Below are positions 11,829 to 22,422 of a stretch of 64,000 nt of DNA, piece after piece. Made by a program: the position numbers and the translations under genes. The number at the start of each line of letters is the position of its first letter. Positions within the stretch are counted from its first letter, which is position 1. Below the pieces are notes generated by a model, which had not been told where the DNA came from, searched no databases, and worked only from the letters and a program-made list of their open reading frames with translations. The DNA comes from Macrothele yani. Lineage: Eukaryota > Arthropoda > Arachnida > Araneae > Macrothelidae. Where the stretch lies: the NCBI GenBank assembly GCA_039090855.1, contig CM077013.1, positions 135,181,240 through 135,245,239 on the forward strand, in the 5' to 3' direction.

Positions 11829-11936
11829 CTTTTTTTTTTTTTTTTTTTTTTTTTTTTGAGGTTTAACGACTACCGTGAGCAACTCAATGAGCTATAAGCA
11901 GTCGCCAGTCTCTAATTTAGGGTCACTGGTTCCAGA
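11829..11936 (-). repeat. S1 SINE copy, 5'-truncated (cluster copy 5)
   Basis: A T-tract of about 25 is followed by GAGGTTTAACGACTACCGTG to GGTCACTGGTTCCAG, where similarity stops. The head is missing. From 11,937 to 13,210 I see only homopolymer runs and no gene. Confidence 0.85.
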
Positions 11937-13210
11937 ATTCCGATTATGTAGATTTTACTCGACACTGATGTCATCCCCAGTAAAAAGAAAAAAGTTCAGA
12001 TACATACTGTACGTAGCATGCATTCGGTGTATGCTGTAATATTGGGAACCATGGATACGAATTTTATCTTGTCTTTTTTTTTTTTTTTACTTAGAATCGT
12101 TTTAATGTTTGCTGTCAGAACATTGTTTATAAAATTTAGTTTGTAACCTGACAAGGTATATTTCTTCCTCATCTTTTTAAACTATAATTTTACAAAAATG
12201 GTACCTTTTTACGGTCTTAGACATTCGTTCAGAGGACTCCCTCAGTTTTCCAAAGCCAAAAAATTAATTTTATATAACAAAATTTCTGTAAATTTGAAGA
12301 AAAAATCACGTATGTTGATGCAAGTTCCCTAAACCCTTAGATGACTGCACACGTCATGAGTTCTAACTGCTTATATATTTTGGGGAGGCTAAACGGCGGA
12401 CTCAATGAAAAGTTGGGTAGGCTGGGCCTACCCATAGCATCGTACTAGCGCTCTAGCATCCATACCGTCAAAAACGCGGTAATAAACTGTTGGCTGTATT
12501 ACTCATGTATCTGGTGAAAAACAGCCTGTACCCAATTTGCATCCTCATCACCCCCCCCCCCAAAACCCCCTTGAAATCCCTTTCCTTACGTAACATTTGA
12601 ATAGCAGCATGTGGACCAGTGTTACGAGATTTTTTACCTAAAATCAGGAGACCAGAACGAAAAAAATAAGTAGAAATCACTGTTTTTCTTTTTTTCAAAT
12701 ATGCACTACCAGTCAAATTTAATGTAGACTTGGATACATTGTTAATGTGAAGGGACATTCAAAACTATTGATAAGTCAAATAATAGTGCTCCATACATTC
12801 CTATTCAACATTTTAATGCAAATTCAAACCTATATCTCTCGGTAACTTTTTTTTTTTTTAATTTACACGATATTAGCAATGATGAGCTTTTTAAAACTAA
12901 CGGTTCAGGTATTATATAAGGGCATTGGCCTTAGTTGTCTTCTACGAAAAAATCTTTATTAACTTACATTTTTACTGAACAACACCCAGATATTCGCATA
13001 CTATAGGTGAAACAGCTGCGATACTCAAAAAGTATAATTAATAATTAAAACGTTTAGCTATAGACGTTTCTGTCATATTTAGGAATTTAGCAAAATATTG
13101 GATAGAATATTTGTACTGCATAACAAATTAATTTGCCATTTGGATTTTAAAAAATTCGTGATAACCAGTACGGTTTTGGAAATAAATCAATTTAACCTGG
13201 AGGTAGTATT

Positions 13211-13875
13211 AAATTTTCAAGTATGTGGGCCGCGGGTGGCCTAGTGGGCAACGTTCGTGACTGCCAAGGAAAGGGCCTCAGGTTCGATCCCAGGTAGATA
13301 CGAACGCTCGATCCACTAAATATCCGCCGCGCGTAGGATGGGCACGTTAAGCCGTCGGACCACGGGTACTGGCCCCCGGTAATAAATAAGGGCGTCTTCC
13401 TCCCCCTTTCTACTTCGCTTCCGTGTCACTTTCCTATCTGGCACTTTAACCCAAATCTCCTAGCTTCCTATTTCTAAGGGTTGTTTAGACCTGGGGTCAG
13501 ACACTCCTTCCTAAAATCCTCTACATATGGTCATTTCCAAATATGTGGGCCGCGGGTGGCCTAGTGGGCAACGTTCGTGACTGCCACGGAAAGGACCTCA
13601 GGTTCGATCTCAGTTGGGTACGAACGCTCGATCCACTAAATATCCGCCGCGCGTAGTATGGACACGTTAAGCCGTCGGACCCCAGGTACTAACCTCCGGT
13701 AATAAATAAGGGAGTCTTCCTCCCCCTTTCTACTTTGCTTCCGTGTCACTTTCCCATCGGGCACTTTAGCCCAAATCTACTATAGCTTCCTATTTCTAAG
13801 AGTTGTTGAGACCTGGGATCAGACACTCCGTTCCTAAAATCCTCTACATATGATCTGATCTGAAATTTTCAAGTA
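13211..13875 (+). mobile_element. S2 SINE dimer with one shared target duplication
   Basis: Two head-to-tail S2 copies (13,224-13,543 and 13,544-13,862) each start TGTGGGCCGCGGGTGGCCTA with a tRNA-like head. The B box is AGGTTCGATCCC in copy 1 and AGGTTCGATCTC in copy 2. Each ends CCTCTACATATG. The last copy has a short (ATCTG)n-type tail. AAATTTTCAAGTA occurs at 13,211-13,223 and 13,863-13,875, flanking the pair but not the junction between them. The dimer therefore probably entered as one unit. Confidence 0.88.
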
Positions 13876-14029
13876 CCGTTTGCTTCTCAAACAAGTGCTG
13901 GGTTTGAGTACTTATTATCAACCGAATGAGTAAAAGTAAAATCTCCAACAGCATTCATCCACCCTTCATTTTTAATCAACTTACAGAACAAATAGGAATT
14001 CATTGAACTCTGAATTTATTTTATTTTTT

Positions 14030-14212
14030 TTTGAATTTTCTGAGGCATTCGATAAAAGTAGCCATAATAAACTGCTTGAAAAACTACATCATCAGGGTCA
14101 GAGGTGCATCATACAAATTATTTTAGAGTTTATAGGAAAAATCATGCGTCAAAATATTACGTCACAAGCCAAAATCTTAGACATAAATAGAAAATTCAGG
14201 AGATTGCCTTAA
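14030..14212 (+). pseudogene. LINE reverse transcriptase scrap
   Basis: The translation FSEAFDKSSHNKLLEKLHHQ matches RT block A-B of Jockey/CR1-type LINEs (consensus DFSKAFDKVSHxxLLxKLxxYG). The catalytic-block Asp before FSKAF is replaced by Glu. Only about 60 residues remain, with no neighbouring RT blocks. This is a different LINE lineage from the RTE element at 6-8 kb. Confidence 0.65.
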
Positions 14213-14274
14213 AAAACTGAAAAAAACTCAGCAGATTCTTGTAATTTACGAAAATCTATTAGTACCCAAGTAGC

Positions 14275-14872
14275 AGTGAATATCGGCTAGATATCGGGCC
14301 GATATCGGTTATGTCGGCTGAATGTCGTTAATATCAGTCGACATTGAGCCGATATCGGACCGATATCGGCTACAGATATCGGACCGATATTGCAAAAAGT
14401 TATCCTCCCTGATATTTAGCCGATATCGGCTACAGATATGGGACCGATATCGGCTACAGATATTGGACCGATATTGCAAAAAGTTATCCTCCCTGATATT
14501 TAGCCGATATCGGTTATATCGGCTACCGACATGGAGCCGATATCGGTTATATCGGCTACCGACATGGAGCCGATATCGGACCGACATTAATTGCTACTTG
14601 GGGAATATCGGCTAGATATCGGGCCGATATCAGTTATGTCGGCTGAATGTCGTTAATATCAGTCGACATTGAGCCGATATCGGACCGATATCGGCTACAG
14701 ATATCGGACCGATATTGCAAAAAGTTATCCTCCCTGATATTTAGCCGATATCGGCTACAGATATGGGACCGATATCGGCTTCAGATATTGGACCGATATT
14801 GCAAAAAGTTATCCTCCCTGATATTTAGCCGATATCTGTTATATCGGCTACCGACATTAATTGCTACTTATG
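14275..14872. repeat. Two-copy block dense in CCGATATCGG palindromes
   Basis: Two direct copies (about 14,275-14,603 and 14,604-14,872) start GAATATCGGCTAGATATCGG and end CCGACATTAATTGCTACTT. Within them the decamer CCGATATCGG and variants recur every 20-40 bp, and a sub-block GCAAAAAGTTATCCTCCCTG recurs about 80 bp apart. The outermost CAAGTAGCAGT and ATTGCTACTT are roughly inverted. Open frames through it in both directions are a by-product of the repeat and are not called as genes. Confidence 0.85.
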
Positions 14873-15058
14873 TAGATCACTAAACAGGAGCCAAAATCAG
14901 TAGATCTGATATATCAGTAGAATGGCAACACTGGTTTGGACTAACAGACTATTTAAAATTCACGCATTGTGTACATATTTATAAAGAGTTAATTCAACCT
15001 ATCTCGAAAGCCACGATTTTTTTTCCTTAATCTAACACGAGGATCTGTGTCATGGGGT

Positions 15059-15243
15059 TGGTTTGATTTTGGAGGTTTGAAGATCACACAGTGAGCAACT
15101 CAATGGGCTTATATATAAAGCGGTCGCAAGTTCCTAATTTAGGGTCACTGGCTCCAGGGAAAGGAGAGAGCCAAATTCAGAGGCCCACCTAGGACGAAAC
15201 TTTAGAAGCCAGCGTTTCATAGTACTCAACCACAGGGGCGGCT
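15059..15243 (-). repeat. S1 SINE copy, diverged
   Basis: GGAGGTTTGAAGATCACACAGTGAGCAACT to ACCACAGGGGCGGC, with the B-box region deleted (CCAAATTCAGAGG follows the body). It ends 60 bp before the solo terminal repeat at 15,303. Confidence 0.8.
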
Positions 15244-15302
15244 TTTAAGGGTTTGTTCCTTACACTCCAAACCCTGGTTTTCAGGTCCCAGGTAGAAACA
15301 AG

Positions 15303-15464
15303 TGTGACGTGCCTGCCCAGCAGGACGCACACGATATAAAGGCAGATAACAGCGATAACGAACGTCCGCGTAGCTCAATTGGTAGAGCGACTTAATCCGG
15401 AATGAGGGGACCCGGGTTCGATCCCCGGCGTGGACAAAAACGACTGAGAAATTTACTTCGTTAT
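15303..15464 (+). mobile_element. Solo terminal repeat of tRNA-bearing TRIM (T1)
   Basis: A single 162-bp repeat starts TGTGACGTGCCTGCC and ends TTTACTTCGTTAT. It contains a 72-nt tRNA-like sequence at 15,364-15,435: acceptor stem GTCCGCG/CGTGGAC, D stem GCTC/GAGC, T arm CCGGG-TTCGATC-CCCGG. It is flanked by ACAAG (15,298-15,302) and GCAAG (15,465-15,469), so a 4-bp CAAG duplication is possible if one more base belongs to the element. It looks like a solo LTR left by recombination. Confidence 0.8.
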
Positions 15465-15796
15465 GCAAGGGAGTTTTGTTCGTTCTTGCAGCACTGACTT
15501 CTTTTGAGAAGGTACACTTAAATTAGCGTTGCAATTTGATTTTTGCATTTTATGGAGCAAAAACCAGTCAGCATTCTCGAAATAGGCCAAAATATTTGAC
15601 GTATTATAAGAAGACAGCGCAAGTTGTGGGGGATGCAATCGCACTACTAAAACATGCATTGGTCAATAGAGTGAACGTAGATGTTGGCGTTATCAAACAA
15701 TTGAAAAGAGAAAAAAAAGTCAGTAATGTAGAACAGGGATCGGCACAAGACTGCTCGCTGGAGATATGCGGCTCGCACAACTTTGTTCAGACAAGT

Positions 15797-16020
15797 TTTT
15801 TTTTTTTTTTTTTTGTAAATTTAGATTTTGACGGCCACCGTGAGTAACTCAGGCTATAAGCATTCTTCCATCCCTAATTTAGGGCCACTGGCTACAGGAA
15901 AGATAGGCAATCAGGGCCGGGCTGTAAGACAAACAACATCCATCTCAGCGGGATTCGAACTCGGACCCAACTCAGACGAATGATCACAAGCCTGCGATTA
16001 GACCACTGCGCCACTGGGGG
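15797..16020 (-). repeat. S1 SINE copy, diverged full-length
   Basis: T-tract, then GACGGCCACCGTGAGTAACTC, body, GGATTCGAACTCGG (B box reversed) and GACCACTGCGCCACTGGGGG (A-box region reversed). From 16,021 to 17,215 I see no gene. Confidence 0.85.
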
Positions 16021-17214
16021 TGAATAATACTCAACAATTTAAAAATTACATCTTTTAACATTTATTCTTTCAAAATGATTCAGCATCTTTCCTACTCACA
16101 TTTTTCTTCAAATCCAACGCTTCCTACGTATTCAATAATATAAAAATATTAGAACAAAATTTAATAAACTCTTCCTCTACGGAGACTGATTTACAGGACA
16201 GCTTACGAAGCTGGAGGGCCTGTAAAATAACGATTTTTATTTTGTTCGTCATTTTACTTTTCAAAAGGGGGAAAAAGGGCGCGTATGGGTAAGGATAAAT
16301 TCACCATTCGAGTATAGCGAGTATATTATCTACAAATATTAATTTCTTAGCTTTAATTGCAGGCTGACTAAAAATCATTTTAAGAGCAATGTTACTTAAT
16401 ACCGTACACTCACTACAAGGGAGCGCTGATAGCAAATCTTCCAGAAATAGCGCTCCAGTCTAAGAATGTATAATGAACATTTTGCCCATTCATTCGGTAT
16501 TTAATATGGCCGGCCATATTACCTTTACAATTTCTTTTTCACTCATTCAGTTCAATTTTAGAGGTAATCATATGACTTACCATCGGGTAAAGTAGAATTG
16601 GGAAAGCTGATTTTACGAGACATGCTTATCGGTCTCGGAGATCTTTATAAAGGGGAACTGTCAGTGGAGTGGAATCTGATTATATGTTATATAAGACAGA
16701 AGATACCACACAACATGTAGCATAAATGAAATGGCAAAACGTTTTCATAAACTAACCATAAATATGTCAAATGCTAGTATTGAGTACTTTAATTATCCTT
16801 ACATAAAAAGTTCGACTTTTTTTCCTTAGTAGAGACTTTCATAACTTGTAACTTCCGCTATTTTTTCCCTATCAGGGTTTCGTAAAGCCATTCATTATTA
16901 AATTTCGCCTTAGCAGCTATACCACCAGTACTGAGTTCGAGCTCAGTTTAAAGAGCCCGAATTTTAAATTGCAAGATAAAGCCCGGGCCCAAACGAGCCC
17001 GAAAAGTATCACTAATCTGTTGATGCATTAATAACAGAAAAAATATATATTTTTTAGACCACTCTCTTCCCCTATGATTAATAGATGCCTATTTCAACTG
17101 GGAAGTAGGAAGAGACCCATATGTTTCTGCAGTAGAGCCTCACGATTTTCCATTCGTTTCTTCCTGAAATGCTACAGTCATTGGGAAAGATCGGGCGGCG
17201 CTGCAATCCCCGTA

Positions 17215-17216
<2 letters not shown>

Positions 17217-17248
<32 letters not shown>

Positions 17249-17437
17249 ATTGGAGGTTTAACGATTACCATGAGCAACTCAATGGGCTATAAGCAGTCGC
17301 CCGTCCCTAATTTAGGGTCACTGGTTCCAAAAAGGGAGAGAGCCAGTGCCGCAAGACAAACACAACATCCATGCCTCACCGGGATTCGAACGAATGGATC
17401 AGAGGCCATCGCTTAGACCACTGCTCCACCGAGCCGG
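17217..17437 (-). repeat. S1 SINE copy
   Basis: A T-tract of about 27, ATTGGAGGTTTAACGATTACC, body, B box, and head end CTGCTCCACCGAGCCGG. A short deletion removes the segment between B box and anticodon-like region. From 17,438 to 18,098 there is no supported gene; a 55-codon open stretch near 17,900-18,090 (plus) matches nothing I know. Confidence 0.88.
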
Positions 17438-18098
17438 AGTACGTCGTCTTAATAGAATTAGCAGAGAGCTGCCGCGTGGAAATAGGGAAGAAACATTTCG
17501 TCGGCGTGCTATCTAATATCTATAATTCTTGAAGATTTTCCTTCTCCGCAGAAATCCACTAATGCGCGTGGCATACGACATTTGTTACCCAAGCCCGGAA
17601 TAAATGGTCCCCTCGAGTCCCAACCCAGATGCCGAAGAGTTCTCTTTACCAAATAGAAAGCGTAAAAAAAGTATCTTATACAAAACCAAACAAAATTGCA
17701 CATTTAAAATAAAAAGTTCTCCCTCAGACGCAGAGCCGGGATCATCCCGCGTGTGGAACTGAGGGATAAGTTGTGGTGGTGGATGGGTGCTTATGCATTT
17801 AGGAGGAAACACCAGAAAATTTCAAACTTCAAGACATTTACGGTTATTTTGACCCAGTGGCTAGAAAATTCATCGGTGGATGTTAGTAATATAGAATTGT
17901 TAAAAAAGACGACATCGAACAAATAATGTTGTTGAAGGATGGCTCAGAAAGTCCACCATTGAATAAAAGTCACCCGAATATCTCAGAGCTGATCAAGCGC
18001 TTTAAAAAGGAGGCAGAAAACAGCGACTTCGTATACCAAAGAACTTTCTTGAATTTAGAAACTAAAAGCAACTGTCAAGTTGGACGAAAGAATTAATA

Positions 18099-18395
18099 CA
18101 CTGTCGTATCAGAATAATATGACCAACATAATGGTAATGACCACCCTTAGCCGGGAAGACAGCGGCGAGACGGCGTGCCATCGACGCAATGTGGCCCTGA
18201 AAGGTTGCCGCAGGCACACGTGCCCATTCGGACTGCAGCAGAGCACGGAGGTCCCGGAGATGACATGGCTGTGGGTCGGCACGTCGAACCTGTCGATCTG
18301 AATAGTCCCACGAGTGTTCTATGGGATTGAGGTCGGGCGATTTCGCCAGCCAAGGGAGAACGGAGACATCGCTGTCGTGTTCCTGGACCAGTCAC
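18099..18395 (-). pseudogene. C-terminal fragment of a Tc1-like transposase
   Basis: The minus-strand translation contains AKSPDLNPIEHSWD, with the catalytic Glu of the DDE triad, then RRADPQP, LLQSEWARVPAATFQGHIAS and a GGHYHY-type end. This is the usual Tc1 C-terminus. The left end CACTGTCGTATCAGAATAAT after TA (18,097-18,098) looks like one terminal inverted repeat. The element is cut off at about 18,395, so everything upstream of the third catalytic residue is missing. Confidence 0.8.
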
Positions 18396-18580
18396 GCACC
18401 CCCTTACCGACATGACATCAGTGGCGCGCCCACGGGGGTGGCCGATGCACCCCCACCACTACGGGGGCTGACAGCGAAAAATTACGTCGAAGTTTGAAAC
18501 AAAAAGTCACGATACGCGATCTACATTGTACTTCTTAATCACATACCGTATAATTATAACATGCAATAATTATAAGGGAG

Positions 18581-18831
18581 TAATTAATACAGACATTTAA
18601 CGTGGGCCAGGAACATCAAACAAAGATCTTCGCTCTTTCCACGTTTATAAGTGAGTCACGGAAAAATTCTCATTGGCCGCCACCGGGAGTCTAATCCAGG
18701 GTCTTCCAGTTACGCGCCGGATATTCTTCCGCTACACCACAGCGGCCTCGTGGAAACTTACTTATAAACGTGGAAAGAACGAAGATCTTTGTTTGATGTT
18801 CCTGGTCCACGTTAAATGTCTGTATTAATTA
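18581..18831. repeat. 72-bp inverted repeat around reversed S3 head
   Basis: Arms 18,581-18,652 and 18,760-18,831 are reverse complements, apart from about two positions. They enclose the reversed tRNA-like head (18,653-18,759). Confidence 0.85.
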
Positions 18832-19265
18832 TTCATTCGCATTCTAATTATTTCTTCAGTTTCTGCTTACCATCTTTGGTGAATCCCCAGCATTGTGCGG
18901 GGCTCCAAGAAGCAACCTGCCAAATTGGCTTGGTTAGCGTGTGTGAGTCCGCTGTGGTGCAGCGGAAGCATATCCGGCGCGTAACTGGAAGACCCTGGGT
19001 TCGACTCCCAGTGGCGGCCAATGAGAATTTTTCCGTGACTTACTTATAAACGTGGAAAGAGCGAAGATCTTTGTTTGATATAAGGGAGTAGTTCTGTTAA
19101 ATAAATTGAGAAAAATCTAGGAAAAGAATTCGAGGCCGCTGTGGTGTAGCGGAAGCATATCCGGCGCGTAACTGGAAGACCCTGCGTTCGACTCCCGGTT
19201 GCGGCCAATGAGAATTTTTCCGTGACTTACTTATGAACGTGGAAAGAGCGAAGATCTTTGTTTGA
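18583..19265. mobile_element. S3 SINE block: one reversed and two forward copies
   Basis: S3 has a tRNA-like head GGCCGCTGTGGTGTAGCGGA ... GGTTCGACTCCC ... GGCGGCCA, then AATGAGAATTTTTCCGTGAC, then CACGTTTATAAG-type sequence and GATCTTTGTTTGAT. Copies lie at about 18,583-18,750 (minus), 18,947-19,078 (plus) and 19,133-19,265 (plus). The block is bounded by TATAAGGGAGTA at 18,571-18,582 and 19,266-19,277, with a third copy at 19,079-19,090 between the two forward SINEs. The unit 19,079-19,130 recurs at 19,266-19,317, which suggests a 187-bp tandem duplication. Confidence 0.82.
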
Positions 19266-19649
19266 TATAAGGGAGTAGTTCTGTTAAATAAATTGAGAAA
19301 AATCTAGGAAAAGAATTTTATCTACTGCTTCTTCTAATCATTTACCTTTCTCGTACTGCAACATTAGGCCTACTAATAACTGGATAAGAATGAATGTACA
19401 AAAGTAAACCTCCTTAATTGTTATAGCACCTGACTATTTTTCCCAGTAAATTTAGGGGGATGACCCCCACCTTGGGAAAATTCTATGTGCAAAAAAAAAA
19501 AAAAATGTAAAATTGCATTCTTTTTTTCAAAGTAATTATATCTGGCTTTCATAATAATCATAGACTATTGTTATCTCGACAATCATAGGTATCTTTGTGT
19601 GTTCACATAGCTCTAAGCTTCAGTTAGATCGAAATACTATTGTTGGGGG

Positions 19650-19858
19650 GTGCAGGGGAGTGTAACAGCCACCATGAGCAACTCTTTGGGCTATCAGCAG
19701 TTGTCCGTCCCTAATTTGTGGCCACGAGTTCCAGAAATGGGCGACTACCATCACACAAGCACACCAGCCTTGCCTCAGAGATTAGCCCATATCAGGTGAA
19801 AGGTCACAAGCCAGCGCCTCAGACCACTCGTCCACCGGCTTGGAGATTCATTGTCTTC
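19650..19858 (-). repeat. S1-related SINE, diverged subfamily
   Basis: GTAACAGCCACCATGAGCAACTC, GGGCTATCAGCAG and GTCCCTAATTTGTGGCCAC follow the S1 order. The second half (CACACAAGCACACCAGCC, AGACCACTCGTCCACCGG) is a different head variant. Confidence 0.65.
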
Positions 19859-20334
19859 CGCTGCTAACGGTGGAGTGCCCGAATGGTAAGTACTGTTGCG
19901 GCAGAGTAGGACAACTGTGTACATAGGAAAGGTTTATCAGCCCTTCCGCTGCCCAGTAATTTCTGCACCCCGGTGTCACTCACTATGTGTCATCATTAAG
20001 TTACCGCACTATCGTTAACTACTGAAATTCTGAATCACTTCCAAAACTTACGGCGAGACGTTCGTTTTGCAATTTGAATTTTTTCAGCCGCCAAACTTTG
20101 AGTACCATGTGAAGGAAACAGCGGAATGTTGACATCAAACGTTTTAAATGTTTATGTTGCCGTTCTATGCGTTCAGCCACATAAAAAATGGATTTGAAAG
20201 AGTTAATACGTGACCTTGCAACTTACATTAATGGAGTTATCAATTAGTATTTTGATTTTTAAAACAAATGGTTCATCGACAACACCATGTTCAATGAACA
20301 CACAGAAAGTAAATTAGTCCTCAGAATACACTTT

Positions 20335-20518
20335 ATTTGGGGATGGGGGGGGGCTTATTGTAGTGCACAATAAGTCATCGCCCGTCCCTAATTAAGAGCC
20401 AATGGTTCCTGGGAAGCGAGAGAGCCAGACAAGCACCCCACATATATCTCATCGGGGACTCGAATCCGGGCTAATCTCGAACGTCAGAAGTCAGGACTGA
20501 CTGCTCTATTACTGGGAA
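20335..20518 (-). repeat. S1-related SINE, strongly diverged
   Basis: CGCCCGTCCCTAATTAAGAG and GGGAAGCGAGAGAGCCAG match the S1 body. GGACTCGAATCCGGG is a reversed B box. The tail is replaced by G-rich sequence. Confidence 0.6.
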
Positions 20519-20980
20519 TGCCAGTATACACATTTCGGTGCATAAGGATTATTTAGGGGGTCAGTTAGGCCTCTAATATGCAATTTTGAAGATAATATTT
20601 TGATATTTCCAAATAATAAAATATCTAAACTTCAAATTGAGAAATTTATTGTTCAGTTACAAAAAAAAAAAAAAAAAAAAACGGGAGGGGGGGGAGAATT
20701 ATTTCACCTGGAAAAAAATTTTTACATACAAAATTTAAGACTTCACTACCTCCTTTAAAGCCCCAAGTTCGGTGCATATATAAAAATACGGAAATGTATA
20801 CGAATTTGTATCCCCCCCCTCACTCACACAAAGTGGTTGTTGCTCTTACAAATATTACTCCACTATTCATTGCAGCCTGTAGTCTAGCTTTCAGCAGGGG
20901 CAAACAGAAATTGTAACTATAAATAACATACAAAAACATCACATGCAAATTTCCATCGAGCCTTCTTTGTCATCGACCAG

Positions 20981-21297
20981 GCTGACAGTATGGAAAATTA
21001 TTGCGTCGAAGTTTGAAACAAAAAATCATGATACTACATATACTTCTTAATCATGTACCGTATAATTATAGCATACAATAATTATAAGGGAGTACTGTGA
21101 AATAAATTTAGGAAAATCTAACCACAAAAAGAATCTCGTCTACTACTGCTTCTAATCATTTAACTTTCTTGTACTGTAACATTACTAATAACTGGATAAG
21201 AATAAATGTACAAAAGTGAGTCTCCTTCTCGACTGTTACGGCACCTGACTATTTTTTCAAGTAAATTTTGGAATAGTCACCCCCCCCCACTTTGGAT
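20981..21297. repeat. Duplicated segment, empty-site copy
   Basis: It matches the flanks of the S3 block at 18,467-19,478. The single ATAAGGGAGTA at 21,084-21,094 marks the place where the other copy carries the insertion. Confidence 0.8.
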
Positions 21298-21879
21298 TAT
21301 GCTGTACGGGGTTTACCGGAACGCATGCTGGCTAGAAAAAAAAAGTACCGAAACACCATATGCAAATTTCCTCGGCCCTTCATGTCACCCCGTTAACACT
21401 TTAAACAAAAATTTAATTAGAAACCAGATGACACAAAAACTACATAATAAAAGATGGATAAGGGGAAATAAGACAGTATGCTAGGACAAAGAAATTTCTG
21501 CGTCGTTCTTTTTTATTATTTTGGACACTTGCGCCACAAAACACCAGAGATGGTTTTGTCATGAGGGCATTTTTTTTAACTAACCCTCAAGACAAATTTC
21601 CGGGAACATTTTCAAGAGATCTTTGTATCGTAGTGAATACCTACTGCAGGGAATGATATATTTCATTTCTTCGCCTTTCATACTTTCCCATGATGTACAT
21701 ACATACTCTTATATTTCTACAACATGCAATGGAAATTTTAATTGTTACTTTCTACATATTTCCGCTTTTCCTACGGGAAACGTTTTCCATTTTTTGCTAC
21801 ATAAATGCTGCGCATTGAGAAATTCTACAAAATCATTAGCTATCAGATTTAATGTTATTGCGAAAATCCCTGTAGCACT

Positions 21880-21990
21880 TTCCAGCCGAGGCAGTTGTCC
21901 AAGCGCTGGATTTTTGACCATTCATCGCTGATAGGTCCGGGTTCGAATTCCAGTGACGCATGGATGTTGTGTTTGTCTTAGAGCAGAGGC
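21880..21990 (+). repeat. S1 SINE head fragment
   Basis: AGGCAGTTGTCCAAGCGCTGGA, then GTCCGGGTTCGAATTCCAG (B box) and GCATGGATGTTGTGTTTGTC match the S1 head and first part of the body. The rest is missing. From 21,991 to 22,420 nothing is recognised. Confidence 0.7.
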
Positions 21991-22422
21991 ATAACCAGCG
22001 CGGGGCGGCTTCCCGGGGTGCAGCTCAAGAGAAGGGGCAAAAATAACTTCTTGCAATCTGATTAAAACTGGAATTTAAACTTTGGGACTAATTTCTGGTA
22101 CAACTATTTTCGCGCCTTACTTTGTGATTTATCTATTCACAGAATTTCGTTCTATGTTTCGCCAGCCTTGGCAGTTTAAAATTCTCATTTTTTCTTCAAA
22201 CGTTCAAGGGATGTTAGTTACTGTAACCGGGGCTTCCATATAGCCCTGTAACATTACATTCAGAAATCAAAGTACGTCTGTGTAGTCAGTCCAATTGCGT
22301 ACGGCGTTCGTCGACAACAATGGAGCCTGCGGTTTTTCTTTAGCTGGGTAGGTTGCAAGATATTTTCTTCATGTTAAAGATTCTCTTGGGGGGGGGGGCT
22401 ATTTGAGCCACAGTTATACATA

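Larger units (their letters stand above)
18467..19478. repeat. Duplicated segment, filled copy
   Basis: Its outer parts (18,467-18,582 and 19,278-19,478) match 20,981-21,297 closely, sharing GTCGAAGTTTGAAACAAAAA and ATAACTGGATAAGAAT. The copy at 20,981 lacks the S3 SINE block at 18,583-19,265. See the finding on the empty site. Confidence 0.82.

Noticed and set aside
14309..14883. Open frames on both strands through the GATATC-rich block
   Set aside because: Repeat periods near multiples of three keep frames open by chance. The translations are low-complexity (RYRLQISDRY type) and match nothing.
18947..19020. Functional tRNA gene
   Set aside because: A and B boxes are present, but position 33 is not T in my fold, and the sequence continues into the S3 SINE body in every copy.
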